Counted from the stretch's first letter, positions 37,644 to 49,069 are shown. The stretch is 64,000 bases of DNA from Novosphingobium sp. CECT 9465 (GCF_920987055.1 NZ_CAKLBX010000001.1:1288501-1352500); one strand, 5' to 3'. Numbers and translations: made by a program. The notes: generated by a model from the letters alone, not told the origin.

Positions 37644-38858
37644 TCAGCGGCCCTGCTGCGCCAGCAGGCGCAGGCGCAGCGCGTTCAGCTTGATGAAGCC
37701 CGCAGCATCCTTCTGGTCGTAGGCGCCCGCGTCATCCTCGAACGTCACATGGCGTTCGGAATAGAGGCTGTCGGGGGACTGGCGGCCGACCACCCACGCG
37801 TTGCCCTTGTACAGCTTCAGCCGCACGGTGCCGTTGACGCGGGCCTGGCTGTGGTCGATCGCGGCTTGCAGCATCTCGCGTTCGGGCGCGAACCAGAAGC
37901 CGTTGTAGATCAGCTCGGCATATTTGGGCATCAGTTCGTCCTTGAGGTGCGCGGCACCCCGGTCGAGCGTGATGCTTTCAATGCCGCGATGCGCGCGGGC
38001 ATAGATTTCGCCACCGGGCGTTTCGTACATGCCGCGACTCTTCATGCCGACGAAGCGGTTCTCGACCAGGTCCAGACGGCCGATGCCATGCTTGCGGCCA
38101 AGATCGTTGAGCGCGGCCAGCAGCGTGGCGGGGGACATCGCCTGACCATTGAGGCCAACGCCATCGCCGCGCTGGAAATCGATGGTGATATATTCGGGCA
38201 CGTCGGGCGCGTCTTCAGGATTGACGGTGCGCGAATAGACGTAGTCGGGCACTTCGGCCCAGGGGTCTTCCAGAACCTTGCCTTCGGACGAGGTGTGCAG
38301 CAGGTTGGCATCGGTGCTGAACGGGCTTTCGCCACGCTTGTCCTTGGGCACCGGAATCTGGTGCTTTTCGGCCCAGGCGATCAGGGCGGTGCGGCTGGTC
38401 AAGTCCCATTCGCGCCACGGTGCGATCACCTTGATGCCCGGCTCCAGCGCATAGGCCGACAGTTCGAAGCGGACCTGATCGTTGCCCTTGCCTGTGGCGC
38501 CATGCGCCACCGCATCGGCGCCGGTTTCGCGCGCGATCTCGATCAGGCGCTTGGAAATGAGCGGGCGGGCGATGGAGGTGCCCAGCAGGTAATCGCCTTC
38601 ATAGCGGGCGTTGGCGCGCATCATCGGGAACACGAAGTCGCGCACGAATTCCTCGCGCAGATCGTCGATATAGATGTTGTGATCGGGTACGCCCATCAGC
38701 TTGGCCTTGGCGCGTGCCGGCTCCAGTTCCTCGCCCTGACCGAGATCGGCGGTGAAGGTCACCACCTCGCAATTGTACGTGACCTGCAACCACTTGAGAA
38801 TGACGGAGGTGTCGAGGCCGCCGGAATAAGCGAGAACGACCTTCTTGATATCGGACAT
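37644..38858 (-). CDS. argG: Argininosuccinate synthase
   Basis: 404 residues, typical. ATP pyrophosphatase P-loop [15 protein letters not shown] at the N-terminus; [13 protein letters not shown] and [18 protein letters not shown] follow. It joins citrulline and aspartate in arginine synthesis. It stands alone here, not with other arg genes. Confidence 0.97.
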   Translation of the reverse strand: MSDIKKVVLAYSGGLDTSVILKWLQVTYNCEVVTFTADLGQGEELEPARAKAKLMGVPDHNIYIDDLREEFVRDFVFPMMRANARYEGDYLLGTSIARPLISKRLIEIARETGADAVAHGATGKGNDQVRFELSAYALEPGIKVIAPWREWDLTSRTALIAWAEKHQIPVPKDKRGESPFSTDANLLHTSSEGKVLEDPWAEVPDYVYSRTVNPEDAPDVPEYITIDFQRGDGVGLNGQAMSPATLLAALNDLGRKHGIGRLDLVENRFVGMKSRGMYETPGGEIYARAHRGIESITLDRGAAHLKDELMPKYAELIYNGFWFAPEREMLQAAIDHSQARVNGTVRLKLYKGNAWVVGRQSPDSLYSERHVTFEDDAGAYDQKDAAGFIKLNALRLRLLAQQGR

Positions 38859-38933
38859 GCGAGATGACTCCCGAAGAATAGCGCGCCGCGCGCCTAACAG
38901 GCGGGGTGCCAGATCGCAACCTCTTGGCGTTGG

Positions 38934-40208
38934 TTACTCCGCTGCCACCCGGTCAAGATGCCATGCAGGTGCCTGATCGCGCGCGGAAAGGCGCGAGGCT
39001 TCGAGCTGGATGTAGTCGCGGGTCATCGGCAGGGCGCTGCGGCGTTTCACGCTCTGGATATGGAAGTTCACCATGCCGCCGTGGCGGAAGCTCTGTTCGG
39101 CCCCGGCAAGATAGAACTGCCACATCCGAAACAGGCGTTCGTCATAAAGCGCCACGATTTCATCGCGATGCATCGTGGCGCGGCGATACCATTCGGCAAG
39201 GGTATAGGCATAGTGATAGCGCAGGACTTCGATGTCGCCCACTTCCCAGCCGGTTGTTTCAAGCGCGCTCACCAGTTCGCTCATCGCCGGGATATAGCCG
39301 CCGGGGAAGATATACTTGCGCGTCCACTTGTCGGTGGTGCCGGGCCGCCCGGCGCGACCGATGGTATGGGTGAGCATGATTCCATCGGGATCAAGCAGGT
39401 CATTCGTCTTGGCAAAGTATTCGGCGAAGTGCGGCGCGCCGACATGCTCGATCATGCCGACGCTGGTGATGCGGTCGAACGTGCCGGTGACGTCGCGATA
39501 ATCGATCAGCTGGAAGCGGACCTTGTCGGCCACCCCTGCCGCCTCGGCGCGTTCCTGGGCGAACTTTACCTGATCGGGTGCGAGCGAGACGCCAAGGACT
39601 TCACAGCCGAAGTGGCGGTGGAGGTAGAGCGCCAGCCCGCCCCAGCCACAGCCGATATCGAGCACCCGAACACCCGCCGATTCTCCTGGTTCAAGGCACA
39701 GCTTGGCGGCGATCAGCGCTTTCTTGTCGATCTGTGCGCGTTCCAGCGTGTTTGCCGGATCACGGTAATAAGCCATCGTATATTGCCGGTCCTCGTCGAG
39801 AAACAGCTCATAGAATTGTCGCGTGAGATCATAATGATGAACGACATTCTTCGAGGCCTTTGCGCGCTGGTTGAACTGGTCGGCGCGAGCGACAAGGCCG
39901 CTTGCCATCCTTCGCAGCCAGCCCTTGCGGTCAATGCCGCCGACGCTTCTGGCATTGGACATGACCAGAAGAATGAAATCGCGAATGTCATGTGGCGGGT
40001 CGACCACGAGTCGGCCATCCATGTAAGCCTCGCCTGCGCCCACACGGGGGTCGCGCGCGATGTGCATGGCCGCGCCCTTGTCTGTCAGGCGGATGGCGAG
40101 CGTCGGTGCATCGCCCTTGCCATAGGTATATTCCCGCCCGTCGTGATCGATCACGATGAGCGTGCCTGTATGGATAAGACGCTTCAGGAGTTGGTCGAGC
40201 AGCCACAT
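38934..40208 (-). CDS. cfa: Cyclopropane-fatty-acyl-phospholipid synthase family protein
   Basis: 424 residues. An N-terminal domain (1-120) with MDGRLVVDPPHD, as in the family, precedes the SAM-binding motif VLDIGCGWGGLALYL at about 190. Downstream YRDVTGTFDRITSVGMIEHVG and the active-site-like Tyr/Glu region HYAYTLAEWYRR follow. It uses S-adenosylmethionine to add a methylene to unsaturated phospholipid acyl chains. Some relatives make other alpha-methylated or mycolic-like products, so the exact product is inferred. It lies 75 bases upstream of argG on the same strand. Confidence 0.9.
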   Translation of the reverse strand: MWLLDQLLKRLIHTGTLIVIDHDGREYTYGKGDAPTLAIRLTDKGAAMHIARDPRVGAGEAYMDGRLVVDPPHDIRDFILLVMSNARSVGGIDRKGWLRRMASGLVARADQFNQRAKASKNVVHHYDLTRQFYELFLDEDRQYTMAYYRDPANTLERAQIDKKALIAAKLCLEPGESAGVRVLDIGCGWGGLALYLHRHFGCEVLGVSLAPDQVKFAQERAEAAGVADKVRFQLIDYRDVTGTFDRITSVGMIEHVGAPHFAEYFAKTNDLLDPDGIMLTHTIGRAGRPGTTDKWTRKYIFPGGYIPAMSELVSALETTGWEVGDIEVLRYHYAYTLAEWYRRATMHRDEIVALYDERLFRMWQFYLAGAEQSFRHGGMVNFHIQSVKRRSALPMTRDYIQLEASRLSARDQAPAWHLDRVAAE

Positions 40209-40306
40209 GGCAACAGGATATTCAGCTTCCGCATGGTCGCAAGGGGGAAAGCGACGGAGTGAGGCTGACCATCGCGATGAAACCCGCCGATGTCCGCATC
40301 CTATGT

Positions 40307-40828
40307 CTATCGCCCGATCGCGGCACGACTGGAGGGGATGGATTGTGACGGCGCTGTCGGGCTGTCGATCGCCGGGGCCGCGCGTTCGTCGATGGCAGGC
40401 CCATCCGCCGCGGCGAGATCGCTATTGAAGGCAAGGTCGTAGAGGAATTGAATGTAGCAACTGACCAGTGCGAACGCCGGGACATCGGCATTGCTGGTGT
40501 AGATTTTTGCAGATCTTCCGGCATCGTCGGCATCGAAGGAAAATGAATACCAGCCCGTTTTGCCGTCGAAGGAATAGGCATCTCTGGGTACGATGAGAAG
40601 AAGGTCCGACGCTTTTCGGGAATCCGGCAGGGTAGAACTGTCACGCAAGGGATTCCGAAAATCGGTTCCGGAAAGCTGCGCCAGCAATTCCAGCATTGTG
40701 CAGATCGGCTCGTAGAGTTCCTTGACCGTTTCCTCTGCCTCGGCAGAGGTCACCTCCTCGCAAAACCGCATCAGGTAAAAGGCATATCTGCGTAGTGCGA
40801 GATATTGATGTTCGGTTGCGGTGCTCAT
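40307..40828 (-). CDS. Hypothetical protein, 173 aa
   Basis: From the ATG giving MSTATEHQYLALRRYAFYLMRF. Acidic helical N-terminal half (EEVTSAEAEETVKELYEPI), then SDLLLIVPRDAYSFDGKTGWYSF, and a low-complexity Pro/Ser/Ala tail. No signal peptide or TM. I do not recognise a family. A palindrome ATAACT-AA-AGTTAT lies about 105 bases upstream and might be an operator. Base composition is lower in G+C than the adjacent cfa gene. Confidence 0.65.
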   Translation of the reverse strand: MSTATEHQYLALRRYAFYLMRFCEEVTSAEAEETVKELYEPICTMLELLAQLSGTDFRNPLRDSSTLPDSRKASDLLLIVPRDAYSFDGKTGWYSFSFDADDAGRSAKIYTSNADVPAFALVSCYIQFLYDLAFNSDLAAADGPAIDERAAPAIDSPTAPSQSIPSSRAAIGR

Positions 40829-40932
40829 CGAGTTCCAGCTTTGATATTTCAATGGCATCAACACCCGACACGGTGGTTGCATTCCCCGCAGTCGGCCTTG
40901 ATGCGTTGGCGACAAAGGTTGCACTACCTCAA

Positions 40933-40946
40933 ATAACTAAAGTTAT
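40933..40946. promoter_or_regulatory. Short perfect palindrome ATAACTAAAGTTAT
   Basis: Six-base arms around AA in an A+T-rich patch between two minus-strand genes. Possible regulator-binding site for the gene starting at 40828; no direct evidence. Confidence 0.3.
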
Positions 40947-41084
40947 GCAATAGCATTCCCTTAGTTGGAGAAATTCAGTGGGTCAAAGCAAGGCTGGAAA
41001 TGTCTTTGCGCCGAGAAGGACAGGCGGACCCACCGTGAATCCGCCCGTTTTCAGTATTTTACCAGAAGATTCTTGGATTCGCGG

Positions 41085-41462
41085 TTAGCGGCAACGAGCG
41101 CCACTCCGCTCTATCTCACGGCCCAGCAGAGCGCCGCCTACTGCGCCGAGGATGGTGCCTGTTGCCCTTTCTCCACGGGTATCGATCGCCCGGCCCAGCA
41201 ATGCTCCACCTGCTGCGCCGATTATGAGACCAGTCGTGCCGTTGTTCCGCTTGCAATAATAGCGTCCGTCATTTCCCCGCCAAACGCGATCATTGCTGCT
41301 GATCCGGCGCGGTTCGATATAGCGACCGCGGCTGTCATAGATTGAATTGCGCTCCTTGGCGCGGTGCCCGTGCGCCGGTGCCCAGCGCGGTGGATCGGCA
41401 AAGGCGGGGGCCGACGGGATGACGACTGCTGCCAGCGCTGCGGCGAGGATTGTCTTTTTCAT
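41085..41462 (-). CDS. Exported glycine-zipper protein
   Basis: 125 residues from the ATG giving MKKTILAAALAAVVIPSAPAFA, a signal peptide cut after AFA. The mature part has a basic region with WRGNDGRYYCKRNNGTTG, then two glycine-zipper repeats, LIIGAAGGALLGRAID and TILGAVGGALLGREIE, as in 17-kDa surface antigen/Rick_17kDa proteins. Such proteins sit in the periplasm or outer membrane and are often stress-induced; function unknown. There is no lipobox. Confidence 0.8.
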   Translation of the reverse strand: MKKTILAAALAAVVIPSAPAFADPPRWAPAHGHRAKERNSIYDSRGRYIEPRRISSNDRVWRGNDGRYYCKRNNGTTGLIIGAAGGALLGRAIDTRGERATGTILGAVGGALLGREIERSGARCR

Positions 41463-41698
41463 GAGCTTTCCCTTGAAACTGATTGACCGCATTTTCCGGT
41501 CGCGATCTGACAACGGCAAACATCGTGATCTGATCCACAACCCCGGATGAACGAAGCAATTTCGATCTTTCGTCGGGGATGAGGTGTTCCTTGGCTGCGG
41601 CAGAATGCGCGATTGCTGCCGCTGCATTTTGTTTTCCTACAAGAACCGATATGGTTATCTGATGTCGTCGATTGTTCCTTGAATGAATGGAGGCATCG

Positions 41699-42446
41699 AT
41701 GCCCAATCCTGAAATCAGTTTTCCCGCCCGGTTTACACCCGTCAATGCGGTCGCCTTTGCCAATCCGGACGGTTCCACCGAACGGCTTTGGGGGTGGAAC
41801 CTTTCAGGTGACGAGCGCCGGTTCGGGGTGCACCATCACATACGAACAACCGAACGATGGTTTGGCCTGGGTGAGTTTGCCAGTGGTTCAGGCATCCAGC
41901 GCGACAGCTTCGGCCGTCACCACTTCAACAGCAACCGGGATGTTTGCGTTTACCAGCAATGCAGCACAAGTGCGGGCGCGGGTTTCCACCTACGGCAGCG
42001 GCACGGTGGCTGTCATGCTTGTGCTGAAACGCCGCCCGCTTAATACCAGTGGCACGTCCCTGGCCGGAGGAAGTGCCACGATCGGGAGCGTTACCGTTTC
42101 CGGCACGGTCAACACGGGTCTGGGCTTCACTGACAGTACTACCGCGCTGGCCGCTTCGGCGACATTTACCGGCAGCGGCAGGGCCAATGGTTCAAATCAT
42201 CATGCGCATTTCATTGCCACGGCATATGCCGATGTGGCGGGCACCCTGTTCATCGACCAGTCGCTGGACAGCGGCGGGACCTATCATCCGATTGCCTCGG
42301 CTGCGGTCACCCCAGGAGGTGCGCAGCAACTCGTCGTGAGCATTACCGGCAATTACACGTCAGCGACCCAGTACCGTGTCCGCTACCTCAATGGCGCAGC
42401 GGCGCAGGCCGTCTTCCGCCTGTCCAGCGCGTTTTCTGCGCGCTGA
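41699..42446 (+). pseudogene. Frameshifted gene for a Ser/Thr/Gly-rich beta-structured protein
   Basis: Translation starts well at 41699 (GGAGG 5 bases upstream) with MPNPEISFPARFTPVNAVAFANPDGSTERL. Codon use and composition then switch to the +1 frame near a T3G5 run at 41787-41794, where GGGTFQVTSAGSGCTITYEQ continues to the stop at 42446. Together they would encode about 249 residues rich in Ser, Thr, Ala and Gly with many short strands, like phage tail-fibre-type or surface proteins. One inserted base in the run explains the break; a sequencing error or programmed frameshift is also possible. Not recognised as a named family. Confidence 0.65.
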
Positions 42447-42455
42447 TCTGCCGGA

Positions 42456-43886
42456 TCAATAGTTCCATTGCACTTGCGCGCGGACCAGATCGCCCTTGGC
42501 GCGGCCGGTCCGCCGCTCGTCAGCTTCGGTGCGGCTGACGTTGGCATAGCTGAGCGTGAGTTCCAGTTCCTTCATCGGCAGCCATTCCATGCCCAGTTCG
42601 TATTCGTCGGTTTCAAGCCGGGGCGCATTGGTCGCCGCCTTCCAGCCGCCGCGATAGTGCTGCCAACGGGCGAAAGGAATGAACTGCCCCAGCGGCGAGG
42701 GGGGCACGCGGTACATCGCCATCACATAGCCACCGCTGGCATCCTTGGCGATGATGGAACTGGTTGCACGGTCCCATTCGGGCGTTTTTGCCCAAGTCCA
42801 TTCAGCCTGTATGCCGAACGGGCGCGGATAGAGCATCGCGTGGATGCCAACATGGTTGTCGTCGTAATCGATGGCCGATACGCCGCCTGCGCGCACTTCC
42901 GGGCGAAACTTGTTGAGCATGCCCGATGCGCCGATTTCGACAATCTGTCCGTCGAAAATTCCGCCAAGGCCATCGAGGCGGAACGGCATCGTTGCCATGG
43001 CCACGGTCATCAGCTTGCCGTTCTTTTCCGCGCGGCTGATCGACTGGCCATTGTAGATGCCGACGCCAAGCGCGCCGTAATTGCCGAACAACTTCTGGCC
43101 TTCGTGCGAAAGTTCATCCCAGATCGCCTGGATCTTTGGTGGCGTGTAATAGGCCACGACGCCGAGATCGCGCTCGCCCGGCACTGCGGCATTGATCGCG
43201 TCCGTGCGATCAAGCGGCACCCGGTTCGATGAGGACTGGAGGTTTTCCCATCCGAACGGCACCTTGGACTGGCCAAGGCGCACCTTCAGCGACTTTGCCT
43301 TGTCGAGATAGACATCGGCATAGGCATCGCGCATCTGGAAGAAGTTCTGCCGCGCCTCTCCGCCGGTCTGGTTGCTGACGGCAGCCGCAAGATCGCCCTG
43401 CATGTACAGCGAGACGCGGTTCGAGATATCGCCCTGGACGACAAGACGCGCGCGGCGGATGGAGAAATTGCCGTTCTCATTGATGCCGGAATCCTGAACT
43501 GACCGCAGCCGCGACACGCCTGCCGGAGCGTTCTTGTCGCCCGAAACAATCTCGTTCATGCGCAATTGCGTATAACCGCGCAGTTGCAGCTTGTCGTACC
43601 ATGCCTTCTTCTTTTCCGGGGCAGCAGCGGGGGGGGCGGCGGCAAGTTGAACCGGTGCCGTCGCTGGAGTGGCGACGGGCGCCTGCGCCTGCGCCATCGC
43701 GGAAGGTGCGGCGGTGACGTTTGCAGCCTGCATGGCGCGGACGATGGCCTTCAGTTCGTCGACCTGCCGCTGCAGATCGGCGATCTTCGCATCGCTGTCC
43801 TGTGGCGCAGCCTGTGCGTGTGCCACGCCTGCTGCGCTGATGAACACACTTGCCGCCAGTGCCGCGCGAAATGCCTTGCCCGTCAT
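42456..43886 (-). CDS. Phosphate-selective porin O/P family protein
   Basis: 476 residues. Signal peptide MTGKAFRAALAASVFISAAGVAHA, then a short periplasmic coiled coil (SDAKIADLQRQVDELKAIVRAM), an Ala/Pro-rich linker, and an OprO/OprP-type barrel from about residue 100. Markers are FSIRRARLVVQGDISNRVSLYMQGDL, LGQSKVPFGWENLQSSSNRVPLDR and the C-terminal VQWNY. An outer-membrane anion-type channel is likely. It is divergent from lepA with 268 bases between. Confidence 0.88.
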   Translation of the reverse strand: MTGKAFRAALAASVFISAAGVAHAQAAPQDSDAKIADLQRQVDELKAIVRAMQAANVTAAPSAMAQAQAPVATPATAPVQLAAAPPAAAPEKKKAWYDKLQLRGYTQLRMNEIVSGDKNAPAGVSRLRSVQDSGINENGNFSIRRARLVVQGDISNRVSLYMQGDLAAAVSNQTGGEARQNFFQMRDAYADVYLDKAKSLKVRLGQSKVPFGWENLQSSSNRVPLDRTDAINAAVPGERDLGVVAYYTPPKIQAIWDELSHEGQKLFGNYGALGVGIYNGQSISRAEKNGKLMTVAMATMPFRLDGLGGIFDGQIVEIGASGMLNKFRPEVRAGGVSAIDYDDNHVGIHAMLYPRPFGIQAEWTWAKTPEWDRATSSIIAKDASGGYVMAMYRVPPSPLGQFIPFARWQHYRGGWKAATNAPRLETDEYELGMEWLPMKELELTLSYANVSRTEADERRTGRAKGDLVRAQVQWNY

Positions 43887-44154
43887 GTTCCAGGAATCTC
43901 CAATCCTTGTGCTGGGCGGCCGCTAAGCCTGTAAAATGACGCTTGTGTGACAGTTAATTGACGCAAAACGATGCGGGGTTAGCGCAGTTCACGCATATAA
44001 ATGACGGAAAAACATCGAAAACACACTATGTTACAATACGGAAACAACCGTCAGGAAAATGACTTCCAATTGAAAAATATTCTGAGCATCGGCAAACCTC
44101 TGCCGGTGATAGGCCATCGTGACTCGCGAGCATACACCTGCTAACGGCGCGGCC

Positions 44155-45972
<1,818 letters not shown>

Positions 45973-45976
45973 CCCG

Positions 45977-46216
45977 CTAGGGTTGCTGTTGCATAGGAGT
46001 GGTGCCGTCCGCCGAAGAGCTATCCTCGGCTGGGGTATTGGCCGGGCGATCGATACCGATTCCGGTTGCAATACCGCCCGGATTTCCATCGAAGGTGCCG
46101 CCCATTCCCTGATTTTCCGGTATGTCGTCGGCGTTCATCGGCGTCGTCGGTGCTTCGGCAGTGTCACAACCGGCAAGCGCCATGGCCATCATGATCGCAG
46201 CAATGGTGGTTTTCAC
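45977..46216 (-). CDS. Small lipoprotein
   Basis: 79 residues. Lipoprotein signal MKTTIAAIMMAMALAGC with lipobox LAGC; the mature part is short, acidic, Gly/Pro/Thr-rich and probably disordered (NPGGIATGIGIDRP). No family recognised. It ends 4 bases from the lepA stop. Confidence 0.72.
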   Translation of the reverse strand: MKTTIAAIMMAMALAGCDTAEAPTTPMNADDIPENQGMGGTFDGNPGGIATGIGIDRPANTPAEDSSSADGTTPMQQQP

Positions 46217-46447
46217 GGGTAGTGCTCCGGCTGGAAGGTTATCCGATCAACCGTACGAACCGGATTTCAGTTCCGCGCGCTACCGCTTTCCCTTGACTTT
46301 CGGGCAATCCGTCGCCATTTGCGCACTGCTATCGTCGCCTGCGACGGAATTTGTGGCCGTCGGGCTGTCGTTTCCTTTCACGCGCTACCAGCCCCGACGC
46401 GCAGTTCTGCGGCGGGTTTCAACTGTTTTCGCGAAAGGAAAACATCC

Positions 46448-46483
46448 ATGCCGTTCGGCACAACCAACTTCCGGGCCGCCTGA
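46448..46483 (+). CDS. Eleven-residue leader ORF before infA
   Basis: ATG preceded by AAAGGAAAACATCC encodes MPFGTTNFRAA and stops 3 bases before the infA ATG. infA itself has no visible ribosome-binding site in the intervening sequence, so its translation may depend on this leader by termination-reinitiation. Inference from spacing only. Confidence 0.45.
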   Translation: MPFGTTNFRAA

Positions 46484-46486
46484 CAC

Positions 46487-46747
46487 ATGGCGAAGGAAGA
46501 CCTGCTTACCCTCGATGGCGAGATTGACGAGATTTTGCCGGATGGCCGCTTCGGCGTCATGCTGGAAAACGGCCATCGAATCATTGCCTATACTGCGGGC
46601 AAGATGCGCAAGTTCCGCATCCGTTCAATCGTGGGTGACCGTGTGAAGGTCGAGATGACCCCATACGATCTGACCAAGGGCCGTATCGTCTTCCGCGAAA
46701 AGATCGCTGGTGGCGGTGGCCCCGGTGGCGTCAGACGGCGCCGCTGA
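46487..46747 (+). CDS. infA: Translation initiation factor IF-1
   Basis: 86 residues. [30 protein letters not shown], then [35 protein letters not shown] blocks: an S1/OB-fold protein. Slightly longer than usual, with a Gly/Arg-rich tail [12 protein letters not shown]. It binds the 30S A site during initiation. It is preceded by a short leader ORF and followed after 23 bases by a 46-residue ORF and a terminator. Confidence 0.95.
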   Translation: MAKEDLLTLDGEIDEILPDGRFGVMLENGHRIIAYTAGKMRKFRIRSIVGDRVKVEMTPYDLTKGRIVFREKIAGGGGPGGVRRRR

Positions 46748-46770
46748 TTTACCAAGAATACAGGAATTGA

Positions 46771-46911
46771 ATGCTTACAACTTACGCAAATTCGAATATC
46801 GCGCCTAAAACTCCGCTCTTCGCGGTCCCGGTTCAAGCAGAACCCCGGCGCACTTCTCCCGTACTCTCGCAACGCGAGCTGCGGGACATCGTTCTCCAGA
46901 TGGTTGGCTGA
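46771..46911 (+). CDS. Small protein, 46 aa, between infA and a terminator
   Basis: ATG with AGGAA about 6 bases upstream. It encodes a Pro-rich N-terminal half (SNIAPKTPLFAVPVQAEPRR) and a short amphipathic helix at the end (SQRELRDIVLQMVG). A strong terminator starts 23 bases after the stop, consistent with the end of the infA transcript. Not recognised; too short for standard calling. Real translation is plausible, not proven. Confidence 0.55.
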   Translation: MLTTYANSNIAPKTPLFAVPVQAEPRRTSPVLSQRELRDIVLQMVG

Positions 46912-46934
46912 AGGCCCCATCGGAAAAAGACAGC

Positions 46935-46967
46935 GGCGGCAAGTCCATCTGGACCTGCCGCCTTTTT
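46935..46967 (+). terminator. Rho-independent terminator of the infA unit
   Basis: GGCGGCA and TGCCGCC arms with an inner GTCC/GGAC stem and ATCT loop, followed directly by TTTTTCTT. Confidence 0.88.
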
Positions 46968-47069
46968 CTTGTCTGGTGAAGAGCGGTGGTGTTGAACGCG
47001 AAAGCCCACCCGCAGCCCTCCCGCAGGCGAACTTGGTCGCAGCGGGGTGGGCATTGCGACGTCAGATTT

Positions 47070-48830
47070 TCACGAACGCTTCGCAGGCGGACCTTTGCGG
47101 TGCGGCTTGCCTTCCGGGCGCGGACCGCGGGGATGCTGACGGGGACCACCGGGATGAGCGCGGGGGCCGCGCGGACCGTCGTTGCCATCACTGCGACGGT
47201 TGTCGCGCGCCACTTCGCGCGGACCGTCGGGCGCAGGTTCGATGTGGATGCCGTTCTCGTCCTCGCCTTTGGGATCGGCGGTGCGGCGCACGGCGTCGGC
47301 GAACTTGTCCGCAATCGCGCGGGGAACCTGGAACCAGGTGTCATTGGGCGTGATGCGGATCGCGCCGATTTCCTGGCGCGAGACGTGGCCACGGCGGCAC
47401 AGCGTCGGCAGGATCCAGCGCGGGTCGGCGTTCTGGCGACGGCCCACGTCCATGCGGAACCAGACGGTGTCTTCAAAGCCTTCGCGGTGAGCAGGCTGGC
47501 GACGACCTTCGTCATTGCCGCCACCTGACAGCATTTCTTCAGGCTGCGGCATCGCCGCGCGGTGCGCGCGGACGAGGGCAGCGGCCAGTTCTTCGGGCGT
47601 ACGCTGTTCCAGCAGGGCACGGCCGATTTCGAGATCGGCCTCGTCGGCTTCGACCGGAGCAAGGATCGTTTCCATCAGGCGGACGCGATCCTGCGCACGG
47701 ATCATTTCCACGGTCGGCACATCGGCCCATTCGGCATTGATACGCGCGCCGCGCAGCATCATTTCCACACGACGACGGCGCGGGAAGGGTACGATCAGGA
47801 CGGCAGTACCCTTCTTGCCCGCGCGTCCGGTGCGGCCTGAACGGTGTTGCAGGGTTTCGGCGTCGCGCGGAATTTCCACATGGACGACCAGGCTGAGCGA
47901 GGGCAGATCGATACCGCGCGCAGCAACGTCGGTCGCCACGCACACCCGCGCGCGACGATCGCGCAGCGCCTGCAATGCATTGTTGCGTTCCGACTGGCTG
48001 TGTTCGCCCGACAGGGCAACTGCCGTAAAGCCGCGTTCGACCAGCGTTGCGTGAAGGCGACGCACGTTGTCGCGCGTGGCGCAGAACAGCATCGCGGTTT
48101 CGGCTTCATGGAAGCGCAGCAGGTTTACCACCGCCGCTTCGATTTCGGCCGGCGCAACCGCGACGGCGCGATAGGCGATGTCACCATGGCCGCGATCTTC
48201 GCCAACCGTGGAGATACGCAGCGAATTGCGCTGGTAACGCTTGGCCAGTGCCTCGATCGGCTTTGGCATCGTGGCCGAGAACAGCAGCGTACGGCGCGTT
48301 TCGGGCGTGGCGTCGAGCAGTTCCTCAAGGTCTTCACGAAAGCCCATGTCGAGCATTTCGTCCGCTTCGTCGAGCACGACGCAGCGCAGCGACGAAAGGT
48401 CGAGCGCGCCGCGTTCAAGGTGATCGCGCAGGCGGCCCGGCGTGCCGACGACGATGTGGGCACCATGCGACAGGGCGCGGCGTTCACGTGAGGCGTCCAT
48501 GCCGCCGACGCAAGTGGCGATGCGCGCCTGTGCTGGTGCATAAAGCCAGGTCAGTTCGCGGCTGACCTGCAGCGCGAGTTCGCGGGTAGGCGCAATCACC
48601 AGCGCCAGCGGCGCGGTGGTGTAGGGCATGGTTGCCTGATCGCCGAGCAGTTCGTTGGCGATGGCCAGGCCGAACGCCACGGTCTTGCCGGATCCGGTCT
48701 GGGCCGAGACGATCATGTCGCGACCAAGCGCTTCGGGCTGGCTTACCGAGGCCTGGACCGGGGTGAGGGCGGTGTAGCCATGGCCTTCGAGAGCCTTGGC
48801 GAGCGGGGCGGGCAAGTTTTCAAATATCAT
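47070..48830 (-). CDS. DEAD-box RNA helicase with DbpA-like RNA-binding domain
   Basis: 586 residues from the ATG giving MIFENLPAPLAKALEGHGY; 28 upstream in-frame codons are not helicase-like. Q motif YTALTPVQASV, motif I AQTGSGKT, II DEADEMLD, III SATMP, VI HRSGRTGRAG. A DbpA-type RNA-recognition domain lies at about 465-535 (FRMDVGRRQNADPRWILPTLCR, RITPNDTWFQVP). The tail is a disordered Arg/Gly/Pro-rich stretch. CsdA/DeaD-like, probably in ribosome assembly or cold adaptation. Confidence 0.93.
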   Translation of the reverse strand: MIFENLPAPLAKALEGHGYTALTPVQASVSQPEALGRDMIVSAQTGSGKTVAFGLAIANELLGDQATMPYTTAPLALVIAPTRELALQVSRELTWLYAPAQARIATCVGGMDASRERRALSHGAHIVVGTPGRLRDHLERGALDLSSLRCVVLDEADEMLDMGFREDLEELLDATPETRRTLLFSATMPKPIEALAKRYQRNSLRISTVGEDRGHGDIAYRAVAVAPAEIEAAVVNLLRFHEAETAMLFCATRDNVRRLHATLVERGFTAVALSGEHSQSERNNALQALRDRRARVCVATDVAARGIDLPSLSLVVHVEIPRDAETLQHRSGRTGRAGKKGTAVLIVPFPRRRRVEMMLRGARINAEWADVPTVEMIRAQDRVRLMETILAPVEADEADLEIGRALLEQRTPEELAAALVRAHRAAMPQPEEMLSGGGNDEGRRQPAHREGFEDTVWFRMDVGRRQNADPRWILPTLCRRGHVSRQEIGAIRITPNDTWFQVPRAIADKFADAVRRTADPKGEDENGIHIEPAPDGPREVARDNRRSDGNDGPRGPRAHPGGPRQHPRGPRPEGKPHRKGPPAKRS

Positions 48831-49053
48831 CGTCACATCTATCCGGCCGCTTGTGCGGCGCTTTCTGGTAGGGTCAGTCTGCCGGCTGTTTGCGCAGCGG
48901 TTCCCGCTGCGCATCGCTCTGGCCTCGAATTATCCCACAAGACTCTGGCGATGCAGTTCGCGCGGCCCTTACAGCCTCATTGCGCGTTTGGCTTGTCTTT
49001 TCTTTCAACGCCCGATGATCGGGCAGGCCTGCGTCCCGCAAGGCTTGCAGGAA

Positions 49054-49069
49054 TTACACAAATGTGTAA
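49054..49069 (+). promoter_or_regulatory. Perfect palindrome TTACACAAATGTGTAA upstream of the CmcJ-like gene
   Basis: Seven-base arms TTACACA/TGTGTAA with a two-base spacer, 40 bases upstream of the start codon. Position and symmetry suit an operator for a dimeric regulator (TetR- or GntR-like). No regulator gene of that kind is adjacent; fnrL downstream recognises a different motif. Confidence 0.5.

Noticed and set aside
41023..41051. GGCGGA/TCCGCC hairpin followed by CGTTTT
   Set aside because: The T-run points to the plus strand, where no gene ends; too weak to call a terminator for the minus-strand neighbour.
40965..41345. 126-codon plus-strand frame
   Set aside because: Antisense to the glycine-zipper protein, which has a signal peptide and family repeats; the Cys-rich look is a reverse reading of the Gly/Ala repeats.
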